This document shows, one piece after another, positions 54,019-64,000 of a stretch of 64,000 bases of DNA. The translations under genes were made by a program, and so were the position numbers. The notes beneath the pieces are model-generated. The model ran no database searches and was not told where the DNA came from. It was given only the letters and a program-made list of their open reading frames with translations. The stretch comes from Tragulus kanchil (Eukaryota > Chordata > Mammalia > Artiodactyla > Tragulidae): positions 93,585,608 to 93,649,607 of the forward strand of contig JAIOJX010000025.1 in NCBI GenBank assembly GCA_022376925.1, read 5' to 3'. How positions within the stretch are numbered: position 1 is the first letter of the stretch; each line of letters begins with the position of its first letter.

Positions 54019-54502
54019 TCTGTGTCTATCCCTCACTATCTCTGGGGTTTCACTTCCTTCCGTAAACCACTTGGATCATTTCTCTGTTTCTACTAATTCT
54101 CCAGCTTGCTGGTGTCTTATCTCCTGTAACTGGTACCTTTTCATTGCCCTGTGGAAGTTCAAATCTGGAACAAAGCCCATATTCCTTGTCTTCTCCAAGC
54201 ACCACCTCCTAGGAGACAATTGTCTGCTAATATAGCTTTGGGCAAGATTGTTTCACTTAACAGACACGTTCCTTTTTGTTGAGGGTAAAGATCACTAATA
54301 TCAGAAGATGTATCAATACATTAGAGTACTAGAGTGAGGAGACCTTAAACCAGAACATATGTTAGCCTCCTTTTATGAAGAGCTTGACTGACCACAGGGA
54401 ACTTCTTACTGCCAGTTCTTTCCTCTGGGTCACAGTCTTGCTCCATCTGGCTGTACAGCACTCTCCCTTTTCTCTCCAGCGTTTGTCTGTCTCAGAGTCC
54501 CT

Positions 54503-54538
<36 letters not shown>

Positions 54539-55564
54539 CGCCCCCACCCCCACCCCTCTCTCCCTCTCAGCCACTTGTGAAATCTGAGGGTTCTTTTTCT
54601 TTTATTTTACAGAGGAATTTTGTATTGTTTCTCAGTTGTCCCTTACCATTCACTGTGGTTTATTTCCTAATTAAAACACTTCACTCCTTGTGGAATTTTG
54701 CCCACCAGTATTTCTTTCCTTCCATGTATATAAAATCTCTTTTAAGTCTTTCTGATAGTACTATGAAGTTGATGTTACCTCTGTTTTATGTTTTTTAGCA
54801 AAGGCTAAATGCGTATGAATGTATCCTTTTTATTTTAAAGTGTAACTAAATGCTAGTTTTGTATCATTTCTAAAAGCTTGCCTCTTTTCTGTGATAGTTG
54901 TAAGAAGCCTGAAAACAGGTGTATCTGGTGTATGAAACATTGTTCATTCTTCAGAAGGAAAGGGGGCTGGCATCTGCTGACTGCCAATCAAAAGACTGCC
55001 CATGGCCAGCAGTTAGCAGCATGGATTTCCCCCTTCACCTGCCAGCCTACTATGGTCACTGATACTTAAATGAAATGAACTCTGTGTCTATCCCTCACTA
55101 TCTCTGGGGTTTCACTTCCTTCCGTAAACCACTTGGATCATTTCTCTGTTTCTACTAATTCTCCAGCTTGCTGGTGTCTTATCTCCTGTAACTGGTACCT
55201 TTTCATTGCCCTGTGGAAGTTCAAATCTGGAACAAAGCCCATATTCCTTGTCTTCTCCAAGCACCACCTCCTAGGAGACAATTGTCTGCTAATATAGCTT
55301 TGGGCAAGATTGTTTCACTTAACAGACACGTTCCTTTTTGTTGAGGGTAAAGATCACTAATATCAGAAGATGTATCAATACATTAGAGTACTAGAGTGAG
55401 GAGACCTTAAACCAGAACATATGTTAGCCTCCTTTTATGAAGAGCTTGACTGACCACAGGGAACTTCTTACTGCCAGTTCTTTCCTCTGGGTCACAGTCT
55501 TGCTCCATCTGGCTGTACAGCACTCTCCCTTTTCTCTCCAGCGTTTGTCTGTCTCAGAGTCCCT

Positions 55565-55602
<38 letters not shown>

Positions 55603-55885
55603 CGCCCCCACCCCCACCCCTCTCTCCCTCTCAGCCACTTGTGAAATCTGAGGGTTCTTTTTCTTTTATTTTACAGAGGAATTTTGTATTGTTTCTCAGT
55701 TGTCCCTTACCATTCACTGTGGTTTATTTCCTAATTAAAACACTTCACTCCTTGTGGAATTTTGCCCACCAGTATTTCTTTCCTTCCATGTATATAAAAT
55801 CTCTTTTAAGTCTTTCTGATAGTACTATGAAGTTGATGTTACCTCTGTTTTATGTTTTTTAGCAAAGGCTAAAAATGCGTATGAA
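53776..55885. repeat. direct duplication 19, offset 1062
   Basis: Copy 1 is about 53776-54821 and copy 2 about 54838-55890. The TCTG/TC microsatellite is 2 bases longer in copy 2, and GGCTAAATGCG in copy 1 is GGCTAAAAATGCG in copy 2. A ~16-base T-rich filler lies at the junction. Confidence 0.92.
54504..54560. repeat. (TCTG)n(TC)n microsatellite
   Basis: TCTG repeats followed by a TC run and C-rich sequence. The second copy at about 55566-55624 has one extra TC unit. Serine/leucine-rich frames here are artefacts of this simple repeat. Confidence 0.9.
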
Positions 55886-55889
55886 TGTA

Positions 55890-56311
55890 TCAAATATTAC
55901 TTGTTGAATAGATATTTATCTGGCTTTAAAAGGTGTTCTGTCCACACTATCTCTGAAAGACACGAAAAGACCAAAGTGTATTTGTGGGTTTTTTTTTTTT
56001 TTCTTTGCAAAATTCAAGTTGCAGTTTATTAAAATGGAACTTTCGACAATAGCCTACTAAAAAGGCATTCTAACTTGAGAGTACTTTTAAGTCTGCAACT
56101 TTGTTCATCAGACATAGCATTTGGTTCATTGGAATGTGAGTTTTCTTAAAATTACTCCAAATCATTAGAAAGGGGTCTATGTTTCTGACCATTACAAGCC
56201 CTAAATTTCTTTTTCTGCTGAAACAGCATCAGAGAAAATACATTATGTGGCCTCATTTACAGTGCATAATAATTTATGCATAATAATATTGCTGTAGAAT
56301 AGGAAACCTGT
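55890..56311. other. non-coding DNA, nothing recognised
   Basis: Sequence with a T run at 55989-56003. No gene or named repeat recognised. Confidence 0.5.
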
Positions 56312-56437
56312 GGAGAAGGGCATGGCAATCCACTCCAGTATTCCTGCCTGGAGAATCCCATGGACAGAGGAGCCTGATGGGCTGTCGTCCATGTGGTCGT
56401 CAAGAGTCAGACACGACTGAAGCAACTGAGCACAGAA
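56312..56437 (+). mobile_element. Bov-tA SINE fragment
   Basis: 3' part of a Bov-tA: GGCAATCCACTCCAGTATTC, GAATCCCATGGACAGAGGAG and AGTCAGACACGACTGAAGCA. Confidence 0.85.
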
Positions 56438-57512
56438 AACCTTAGGTAAATTCTTGATTACATAGGAACTGCATTTTAGGTTTCCATTTACTTCATCACT
56501 AACCTTATATACTTGGTAGTTTTTGTTTGATACCTGAAATAATGACTCCAGTAAGCTTAGGGTAAGGACATGGTAGCATTATTCCATATGTATTAAATTG
56601 ATTTCATATCAAATAGTATTTTCTCTGTTACTTGAAATTTTTACTGTCAATGGGAAATCATGGTTTTCAAAAAGAATTTACTGCCACCTATTTTAAGGGA
56701 CATAAAATATTGAGGGGAATTTTTAAAAATATAATTTGAGGGTGTGTTTTAGGGCAAACTGTGAAACAATTGTCATCAGTAAAATGAAAGTTGGTACTTA
56801 GAAGTTTCTTTTAGCTGTAAAGTTATTTTATATGTTGTAGACAAAAATTCAAATGACTCATTTTTAGTATAAAAGTTTGCTTTTAAATAGTTAAAGGTAG
56901 GAACACTTTTCCACTTAAATGTATTGACACAAGTGAGATCAGATTGCTCATTGGAAGGCCCCATTCCTTAAGAAAAAAGAAAAAAGTTTAACATGGTATA
57001 AATAATAACTTTCTCTGTTGTGTAGATGCTCAGTAGGGGACTTTTAAACTTAATTTTGTTTTCCATGTTTATTCGTTGGCTGGTGGTAGGTTTTCAGCTG
57101 ACGGGCAGCATAGGCACACCTGGGACAATGAGTTCCTAGGAAGGTAGAAAAGCTTTAATAGGGTCAGAAGGAGGAAAACTGCTGGTGGAAATGTTAAAGA
57201 TAAGTTAGAAAAGTGTGTGGCTATAGACTGAAGAACCAGTGAATTGCTAATGGATGTCAGCAGTGTGGGTGGGGGGTTTGAGTGAAGTTAACATACTGCC
57301 CAACTTATGCCTCCAAACCTGCCCAATTTCCAACTGTTGTGTAAAGGAGCCCACAGTTGGCAGGTGGGTTAAATCTGATGGGTCAGATCAGGTGAGTCAA
57401 ATCAAGTTTATTGAGACCCTGCGGTGCCTCATTCTTCCTGTCCTCAGCAAATGAAGCTTCATGTTTTCAGGCTCCTTGATCCGCTCCTTTTCGTTTGTTT
57501 GTTTTTAAATTT
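56438..57512. other. non-coding DNA, presumed intronic
   Basis: No recognised element or exon. One frame at 57254-57454 is unsupported. Confidence 0.5.
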
Positions 57513-57766
57513 TGGCTTTTATTGATTTTTTATCCATTTGTTTTCACCCATCTTTATTCTTTGTCCTGCGTGGGCCTCCCACTGCAGTGGCCTCTCTCAT
57601 TGTAGAGCACTGGCTCTGGGCACGTGTGCTCAAGAGCGCTGGCCCATAGTTGGACACACCGGTCCAGCCTCTCTGCAGCACATAGGCTCTTCCCGGGCCA
57701 GGGATTGTACTGGTGCCCCCTGCACTGCGAGGTGGACTCTTTACCCACTGGACCACCAGGAAAGCC
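57513..57766 (-). mobile_element. CHR-like SINE, older copy
   Basis: Reverse, from a T-rich tail to CACTGGACCACCAGGAAAGC. Most CpGs are lost relative to the copy at 58.1 kb. Confidence 0.85.
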
Positions 57767-58028
57767 TCGTTCCTCTCCTTAAACCTAAAAAAAATCCTGT
57801 GTTAATCTGTATATCCTTCAAGGTATAGTTTGTTCCCAAAGCTGAGTTTTCCAAGGTTTCTCAGAGCTTATGGATGATAATCACCCCAGGGTCTGACATG
57901 TGGTTTCTAGCACCCACTCGAAGGATGAAGTCCAGGAATCTTTATTGTCAGTGAGCATCCCAAGTGATTCTAATGTATGAAGATTGAAAGTCTTATACAT
58001 TGACTACTACTGTGGATGAGATTCCTCT
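57767..58028. other. short unique spacer
   Basis: Nothing recognised between the two SINEs. Confidence 0.5.
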
Positions 58029-58044
58029 CTTAAAACATATTCTT

Positions 58045-58386
58045 GTTTTTTTTTTAAGATTTATTTATTTATTTATTTATTTATTTATTTTGGGCGGGGG
58101 TCGGGTTGGGGAGGGAGGGCAGCGGGCAGGCCACTTCTATTGGTCTCTCATTTCTCTATTTTCATCCGTCTTTGTTCTTTGGCTCCTGTGGGCCTCCCAC
58201 CGCGGTGGCGTCTGTCGTTGCTGAGTGCCGGCTCTGGGCGCATGCGCTCCAGAGCTCCGGCTCGGTGATTGGACACATCGGTCCAGCCGCTCCGCGGCAT
58301 GTGGGATCTTCCCAGGCCAGGGATCGAACCGGCTCCCCTTGCACTGCAAGGTGGTGTCCTTATCCACTGGACCACCAGGGGAAGCC
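58045..58386 (-). mobile_element. CHR-like SINE, very young
   Basis: Reverse full-length element with T-rich tail, (TTTA)n at about 58060-58091, a G-rich segment, an intact CpG-rich body and the head ending CCAGGGGAAGCC. A perfect 16-bp TSD, CTTAAAACATATTCTT, is at 58029-58044 and 58387-58402. Confidence 0.95.
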
Positions 58387-58402
58387 CTTAAAACATATTC
58401 TT

Positions 58403-58714
58403 TAGGGATGGTTTTTCTTTTTCCTCTCTTCCTACTTTTTAAAATTATACAGTATTTGAAGGAAAATATAAAATACAGGAAAATAGTCATAACAATATTC
58501 AGAGATGACACTTAATATTTTGGTGTGTGTCCATTCTCTTTCTTGTATTCTTATAATTATTATATATGTAATGTGTGTGATGTGCATGTGCATATTTCAA
58601 TATGAATATGAAGGTATATGTAAAATTGTATACGTACTTTTGTGAATAACATATTGTAAATATTTTAGATATTATTGATTCTAATCAACCTAATAGTATC
58701 AAGAACACACCCTT
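58403..58714. other. AT-rich non-coding DNA with TG-rich stretch
   Basis: Contains a degenerate TG/TA-rich stretch (58560-58600). No gene seen. Confidence 0.5.
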
Positions 58715-59059
58715 GCCAAATTGGGCTTACTACTGCAGCAGAGAGTCTCAAAAAAGAGGGAGTCAGAACTTATTAAAGAATTTGAGAGACGTGATTTTTA
58801 GAGAGGTTTAAAGAAAATGAAGGTTTGTGTGCTGTTAGAAAGCAGGGGCAATTTGACTATTAGACATCATAATTTTTACCCCAGAAGCTGGAGGAACAGG
58901 CTAGAGTCCTCATTGGAGAAGCAGTAATCACTCTTGCTAACCTGGGGAGGAGGGTGTTTGATTATTTTTGTGGTAGCATAGCTTTCCCCTTCTTTTCTGG
59001 TTAGGTTTTCTGTTCAGGCAGGATTAAAGAGTGATCTTGTTTTTTTGTGTTATTTGCAG

Positions 59060-59108
59060 TCATGGAGGATCCTTCTCTGATGTCTATGAAGTTAATTACA
59101 TTCCTCAG
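59060..59108 (+). other. candidate 49-nt exon (weak)
   Basis: A T-rich tract ending ATTTGCAG (59052-59059) makes a strong acceptor, and CTCAG/GTTAGC gives a fair donor. The 49 bases include an ATG at 59062 with a favourable context (G at -3, G at +4), reading MEDPSLMSMKLITFL in one frame. Another frame is also open. I do not recognise the peptide. It lies on the strand predicted for FAM13A but does not match the FAM13A N-terminus I know. A chance splice-site pair is quite possible. It is duplicated at 60175-60223. Confidence 0.25.
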
Positions 59109-59545
59109 GTTAGCACTTTGCTTTACCTTGTTCAAAGCTTTCAACACATACTCAAAGGATCTAACAGTCAAAAAAGTTTAAATAATTATTATTAGCTCAT
59201 TCAAACCGTGAAGCTCTCCTAATGCAACTGGGTAGTCATTGCAGTTCTAACCCTTGCTTCAATGCTTCTAGATTAAAAAGGCCTCGTGATAATGTTTATG
59301 AAACTCAGTTTTCATCAATGCTAGAACGTTTTATTACCCCAAAAGTATACCATAGCCTTAGTAGTAACTCCCCTTTCCCTCCAACCCACTGTCTTCTTCC
59401 TCAGCCTTTGGCAACCACTTGTCTTTGTAGATTTGCCTATTCTAGATAAATCATATGAATGGAATCATACAATATGTCCTTCGTGACTGGCTTCTTTCAT
59501 GTAACAAAGTGTTGGCAAATTTAATCCCGTTGTAGCATGCATCAG

Positions 59546-59640
59546 TGGAGAAGGAAATGGAATGCTACTCCAGTATTCTTGCTTAGAAAATCTCATGAAT
59601 GGAAAAGCCTGGTAGACTACAGTCTATGGGATCACAGATG
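59546..59640 (+). mobile_element. Bov-tA SINE fragment
   Basis: GAGAAGGAAATGGAATGCTA and GAAAAGCCTGGTAGACTACA. 3' part only. A copy is at about 60661-60756. Confidence 0.85.
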
Positions 59641-59647
59641 TATATAG

Positions 59648-59820
59648 GGACTTCCCTGGTGGCTCAGTGGTAAAGGATCTGCCTGCAATGAGGGAGACCT
59701 AAGTTCGATTCCTTGGTTGGGAAGATCCCATGGAGGTGGGCATGGCAACCCACTCAAGTACTCTAACCTGGAGAATTCCATGAATAGAAAAGCCTGGTGG
59801 GCTACAATTCCATAAGGTCA
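59648..59820 (+). mobile_element. Bov-tA SINE
   Basis: Has the tRNA-derived head GGGACTTCCCTGGTGGCTCA and continues to AGCCTGGTGGGCTAC. The copy at about 60764-60975 extends further, because copy 1 is cut by the duplication junction. Confidence 0.88.
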
Positions 59821-61257
59821 CACTAGAATGCCAAATTAGGCTTACTACTGCAGCAGAGAGTCTCAAAAAAGAGGGAGTCAGAACTTATTAAAGAATTTGA
59901 GAGACGTGATTTTTAGAGAGGTTTAAAGAAAATGAAGGTTTGTGTGCTGTTAGAAAGCAGGGGCAATTTGACTATTAGACATCATAATTTTTACCCCAGA
60001 AGCTGGAGGAACAGGCTAGAGTCCTCATTGGAGAAGCAGTAATCACTCTTGCTAACCTGGGGAGGAGGGTGTTTGATTATTTTTGTGGTAGCATAGCTTT
60101 CCCCTTCTTTTCTGGTTAGGTTTTCTGTTCAGGCAGGATTAAAGAGTGATCTTGTTTTTTTGTGTTATTTGCAGTCATGGAGGATCCTTCTCTGATGTCT
60201 ATGAAGTTAATTACATTCCTCAGGTTAGCACTTTGCTTTACCTTGTTCAAAGCTTTCAACACATACTCAAAGGATCTAACAGTCAAAAAAGTTTAAATAA
60301 TTATTATTAGCTCATTCAAACCGTGAAGCTCTCCCTAATGCAACTGGGTAGTCATTGCAGTTCTAACCCTTGCTTCAATGCTTCTAGATTAAAAAGGCCT
60401 CGTGATAATGTTTATGAAACTCAGTTTTCATCAATGCTAGAACGTTTTATTACCCCAAAAGTATACCATAGCCTTAGTAGTAACTCCCCTTTCCCTCCAA
60501 CCCACTGTCTTCTTCCTCAGCCTTTGGCAACCACTTGTCTTTGTAGATTTGCCTATTCTAGATAAATCATATGAATGGAATCATACAATATGTCCTTCGT
60601 GACTGGCTTCTTTCATGTAACAAAGTGTTGGCAAATTTAATCCCGTTGTAGCATGCATCAGTGGAGAAGGAAATGGAATGCTACTCCAGTATTCTTGCTT
60701 AGAAAATCTCATGAATGGAAAAGCCTGGTAGACTACAGTCTATGGGATCACAGATGTATATAGGGACTTCCCTGGTGGCTCAGTGGTAAAGGATCTGCCT
60801 GCAATGAGGGAGACCTAAGTTCGATTCCTTGGTTGGGAAGATCCCATGGAGGTGGGCATGGCAACCCACTCAAGTACTCTAACCTGGAGAATTCCATGAA
60901 TAGAAAAGCCTGGTGGGCTACATTCCATAAGGTCACACAGAGATGGACATAACTGATGACCAAGCAGCAGCAGCAACATGCAACAGAACATTGATTTATT
61001 ACTAAATACTTGCTATATGGATATACTATATTTCATCTATGTATCAGTTGATGGACATTTAGGTTGTTCCCACTGTTTGGTTATTATGAATAATGCTGCT
61101 GTGAACATCCATGTACAAGTTTTTGTGTGGACGTATGTATTCATTTCTCTGAGGTGTACTACAGGTTGAAATTGCTAGTGCATGTGGTAACTTTATGTAT
61201 ATCTTATTGAGGAGCAGTTTTCTTAAGCAATTTACAGTCTTATAGTATGTGCTAACC

Positions 61258-61612
61258 CCATCTAATTCAGACTACTATAACAAAATACCGTAGATTATGT
61301 GGCTTATAAACAACAGAAATTTATTTGTCACAGTTCTGGAGGCTGAAAAGTATTGAACCATATGGTGCCAACAGATTCAGCATGATGGCTGGTTAGGATC
61401 CACTTCCTGGTTGATAGATGCCATCTTGCTATGTCACCATGTGATGGAAATGGGTTGAGAGGTCTCTGTGTGTCTCTCCTATTAGAATCTATTGATGAGC
61501 ACTCCACCTTCATGACCTAAGCTTGTTTCAAAAGTTTCACCACCTCATGCCATCACATTGGGTGTTAGGATTTCAATATACTAATTTTGAAGGGACACAA
61601 ACAGACCACAGA
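61258..61612 (-). mobile_element. MLT1-type MaLR LTR inserted in old L1
   Basis: Reverse MLT1: ACTATAACAAAATACCGTAG, AACAGAAATTTATTTGTCAC, AGTTCTGGAGGCTG, and at the other end GTTAGGATTTCAATATAC with GGGACACAAACAGACC. L1 sequence resumes after it. Confidence 0.8.
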
Positions 61613-61800
61613 GGGGTCCAGTGTCTCCACATCTTCACCAATGCTTTTTACTGTCTTTTTTTTGTTTATGGCATCCCAGTGGGTGTGAAGTGGTATCCTA
61701 TTGTGGTTTTGCCTTGCATTTCCCTAATGGCTCATTAGCACATCACTTGATGTGTTTATTTGCCATCTCCATATCTTTCTTTTGAGTACCATCTATTCGG

Positions 61801-62427
61801 ATCCTTCTAGCTCAGTTTTTAATTAAATCCTGATAGAGTTACAATGTTAATTGTAAAGTGTTCCAATTTACTGTTCCCCTACTGGCTTTCCAAGGGGGGA
61901 CATGTAAGAAAAAACCTGCTGAGGAACATCTCTGTATTTAGCCCAACAGATATGGAAAATGCTTCTCAAGTGTAGTCACTTTCTTAAGGATTCTTGTGAT
62001 AAATTCTGGCTGTCCTTAATGTCAGAAGAAAAACCTATGACTTCTGTATGAAATTTGACTTCCTTTTATCTGACTCAAGAACTAGATATGTCCATTTTAG
62101 CACTGACTTACACAAATCTATGAGCTTTGGTTTGTGCTAAATTACTATAGCTAACTCCTTTTGAATTACCACTATTTTTCTTTTTCTTACCCATTCACTG
62201 TGTACTTTTTTATTTTTAACATTTCAGTGCTAACTCTCTATATTTGGGTTATCTCAACCATTGTTTTAGAAGCATGTAAATCAAAAAATTAAGAGCTCAG
62301 ACAGGCAGTACATCTTAGTGAGAAACCTTATGAATACTGGAAACAGTCTCTGGTTTGCCACCTGCCAGTCCTGGAATCTCCACCTGGTTATATAGGATCT
62401 TTCACAGATGGAAAATAAGAATAAAAG
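61801..62427. other. non-coding DNA, nothing recognised
   Basis: AT-rich, presumably intronic. Most of it (from 61883) is repeated at the right edge of the window. Confidence 0.5.
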
Positions 62428-64000
62428 TCATAGTGACTTTGGTTTTGGATGACTGAAATAGAAATTGAAAAATACAATACTCTGTACTAAGCACTAAGTG
62501 TAAATACTAGCTGTGAATAAAGATCATAGTGACTTTGGTTTTGGATGACTGAAATAGAAATTGCAAAGTGCAATACTCTGCACTAAACACTAAGTATAAA
62601 TACTAGCTGTGATGTGATTATTTCCTACATCTTTTGTCTAGAAGGAAATACTTGGTCTCTCTCAATTTCTCAAAGGACTCTGAAAGGAGCTAAAAGACAA
62701 CAATAGTGCAAAAGGCTAAATTAACCCATACTCACATAATGATATTGTAGAGTGTTGGTAAGAGTGGATTGTGTATCTATGATTGTCATTATAAAGAGAT
62801 TCATGAAACTACCTCAGGAATATCTATTAAATATTCATTTCATGAATCCAAAACAGTTGCACATTTTCTTTCTTTGCTTTAATCATATAGAATAAATCAC
62901 AGCATATACTATCTTTGGGGCAGACTTTTAGCCTGATTTTAGGTGTCTGAAGGGGATGGTAAACACATACTACTAAAACATGGGTATGGTGCAGTTGACA
63001 GTCTAAACTATGCTTAGTTCATTGGCTTTCCAAGGGGGACATGTAAGAAAAAACCTGCTGAGGAACATCTCTGTATTTAGCCCAACAGATATGGAAAATG
63101 CTTCTCAAGTGTAGTCACTTTCTTAAGGATTCTTGTGATAAATTCTGGCTGTCCTTAATGTCAGAAGAAAAACCTATGACTTCTGTATGAAATTTGACTT
63201 CCTTTTATCTGACTCAAGAACTAGATATGTCCATTTTAGCACTGACTTACACAAATCTATGAGCTTTGGTTTGTGCTAAATTACTATAGCTAACTCCTTT
63301 TGAATTACCACTATTTTTCTTTTTCTTACCCATTCACTGTGTACTTTTTTATTTTTAACATTTCAGTGCTAACTCTCTATATTTGGGTTATCTCAACCAT
63401 TGTTTTAGAAGCATGTAAATCAAAAAATTAAGAGCTCAGACAGGCAGTACATCTTAGTGAGAAACCTTATGAATACTGGAAACAGTCTCTGGTTTGCCAC
63501 CTGCCAGTCCTGGAATCTCCACCTGGTTATATAGGATCTTTCACAGATGGAAAATAAGAATAAAAGTCATAGTGACTTTGGTTTTGGATGACTGAAATAG
63601 AAATTGAAAAATACAATACTCTGTACTAAGCACTAAGTGTAAATACTAGCTGTGAATAAAGATCATAGTGACTTTGGTTTTGGATGACTGAAATAGAAAT
63701 TGCAAAGTGCAATACTCTGCACTAAACACTAAGTATAAATACTAGCTGTGATGTGATTATTTCCTACATCTTTTGTCTAGAAGGAAATACTTGGTCTCTC
63801 TCAATTTCTCAAAGGACTCTGAAAGGAGCTAAAAGACAACAATAGTGCAAAAGGCTAAATTAACCCATACTCACATAATGATATTGTAGAGTGTTGGTAA
63901 GAGTGGATTGTGTATCTATGATTGTCATTATAAAGAGATTCATGAAACTACCTCAGGAATATCTATTAAATATTCATTTCATGAATCCAAAACAGTTGCA
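61883..64000. repeat. direct duplication 21, offset 1139-1140, running off the window
   Basis: Copy 1 starts at 61883 (TGGCTTTCCAAGG) and copy 2 at 63023, continuing to the last base. Copy 2 has one G fewer in the first G run (CAAGGGGGAC against CAAGGGGGGAC). Otherwise they appear identical. Confidence 0.93.
62428..62612. repeat. diverged 96-bp tandem repeat
   Basis: A 96-base unit starting TCATAGTGACTTTGG occurs at 62428-62523 and again at 62524-62612. Several substitutions separate the copies (ATTGAAAAATACAATAC against ATTGCAAAGTGCAATAC). It is an older, genuine-looking tandem duplication, itself copied at about 63567-63752. Confidence 0.9.

Larger units (their letters stand above)
58715..60941. 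repeat. direct duplication 20, offset 1115-1116
   Basis: Copy 1 is about 58715-59825 and copy 2 about 59830-60941. Differences sit near the inner junction: CCAAATTGGGCTTAC against CCAAATTAGGCTTAC, CTACAATTCC against CTACATTCC, CACACTAGAATG against CACACAGAGATGG. One C is added at CTCCCTAATG (60331). Confidence 0.93.
59300..61800 (-). mobile_element. old L1 3' region, reverse, interrupted
   Basis: L1M-like 3' sequence read backwards in separated blocks: CTCAGCCTTTGGCAACCACT and CATATGAATGGAATCATACA (59401-59470), TGGACATTTAGGTTGTTCCC and ATTATGAATAATGCTGCTGT (61052-61101), and CATCTTCACCAATGC to TTTGCCATCTCC (61629-61770). Bov-tA SINEs and an MLT1 LTR interrupt it, and duplication 20 doubles its left part. 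Confidence 0.7.

Noticed and set aside
54375..55862. 70- to 141-codon Ser/Leu-rich frames
   Set aside because: Their middle is the TCTG/TC microsatellite, and the frame length changes between copies because the repeat length differs.

Overview
This window is nuclear DNA from a ruminant mammal. The evidence is its repeat content: RTE-BovB LINE fragments, Bov-tA SINEs, ruminant-type L1, MIR, MLT1-type LTRs and many copies of a CHR-like, tRNA-derived SINE ending in (TTTA)n/(TAAA)n. The CHR-like copies still carry their CpGs and have clean target-site duplications (TSDs), while the Bov-tA and BovB copies look older. That hints at a lineage where the CHR-like family was recently active, so perhaps not cattle or sheep; this last point is inference.

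There is one convincing protein gene: TIGD2, a domesticated Tigger (pogo-type) transposase-derived gene. It is a single 525-codon reading frame on the minus strand at 46008-47585. About 2.2 kb upstream of its start lies a GC-rich CpG island with GC boxes and NRF1-like sites (about 49.7-50.8 kb, present again at 50.9-52.0 kb). From known mammalian synteny (FAM13A next to TIGD2, divergent) it is probably a shared promoter, with FAM13A running to the right on the plus strand. No recognised FAM13A coding exon was found here. One 49-nt candidate exon of unknown identity is at 59060-59108, repeated at 60175-60223.

The dominant structure is a ladder of direct tandem duplications from about 2.2 kb to the right edge. 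Twenty have an offset of about 1.02-1.17 kb and one has an offset of 462 bp. They ignore content: they cut through SINEs, L1s, an LTR, the CpG island and both ends of TIGD2. The copies are nearly identical, and differences pile up at the inner junction (end of copy 1, start of copy 2). The simplest reading is uncollapsed contig or read overlaps left by the assembler, making roughly 22 kb of the 64 kb redundant (true locus about 41-42 kb). A real biological origin is not excluded from sequence alone.

Layout: 0-9 kb, BovB, CHR-like SINEs, old L1 and nested insertions; 9-17 kb, old L1 ORF2, Bov-tA and MLT1; 17-21 kb, AT-rich DNA with chained duplications; 21.4-23.8 kb, a 5'-truncated ruminant L1 with a nested SINE; 24-31 kb, BovB, MIR and SINEs; 31-45 kb, mostly unique non-coding DNA with an ERV-type LTR and chained duplications; 45-48.7 kb, TIGD2 with partial copies on both sides; 49.7-52 kb, the CpG island pair; 52-64 kb, presumed intronic DNA with SINEs, old L1 and MLT1. 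I found no novel biological system. The most unusual signal is the duplication ladder and its effect on gene models.
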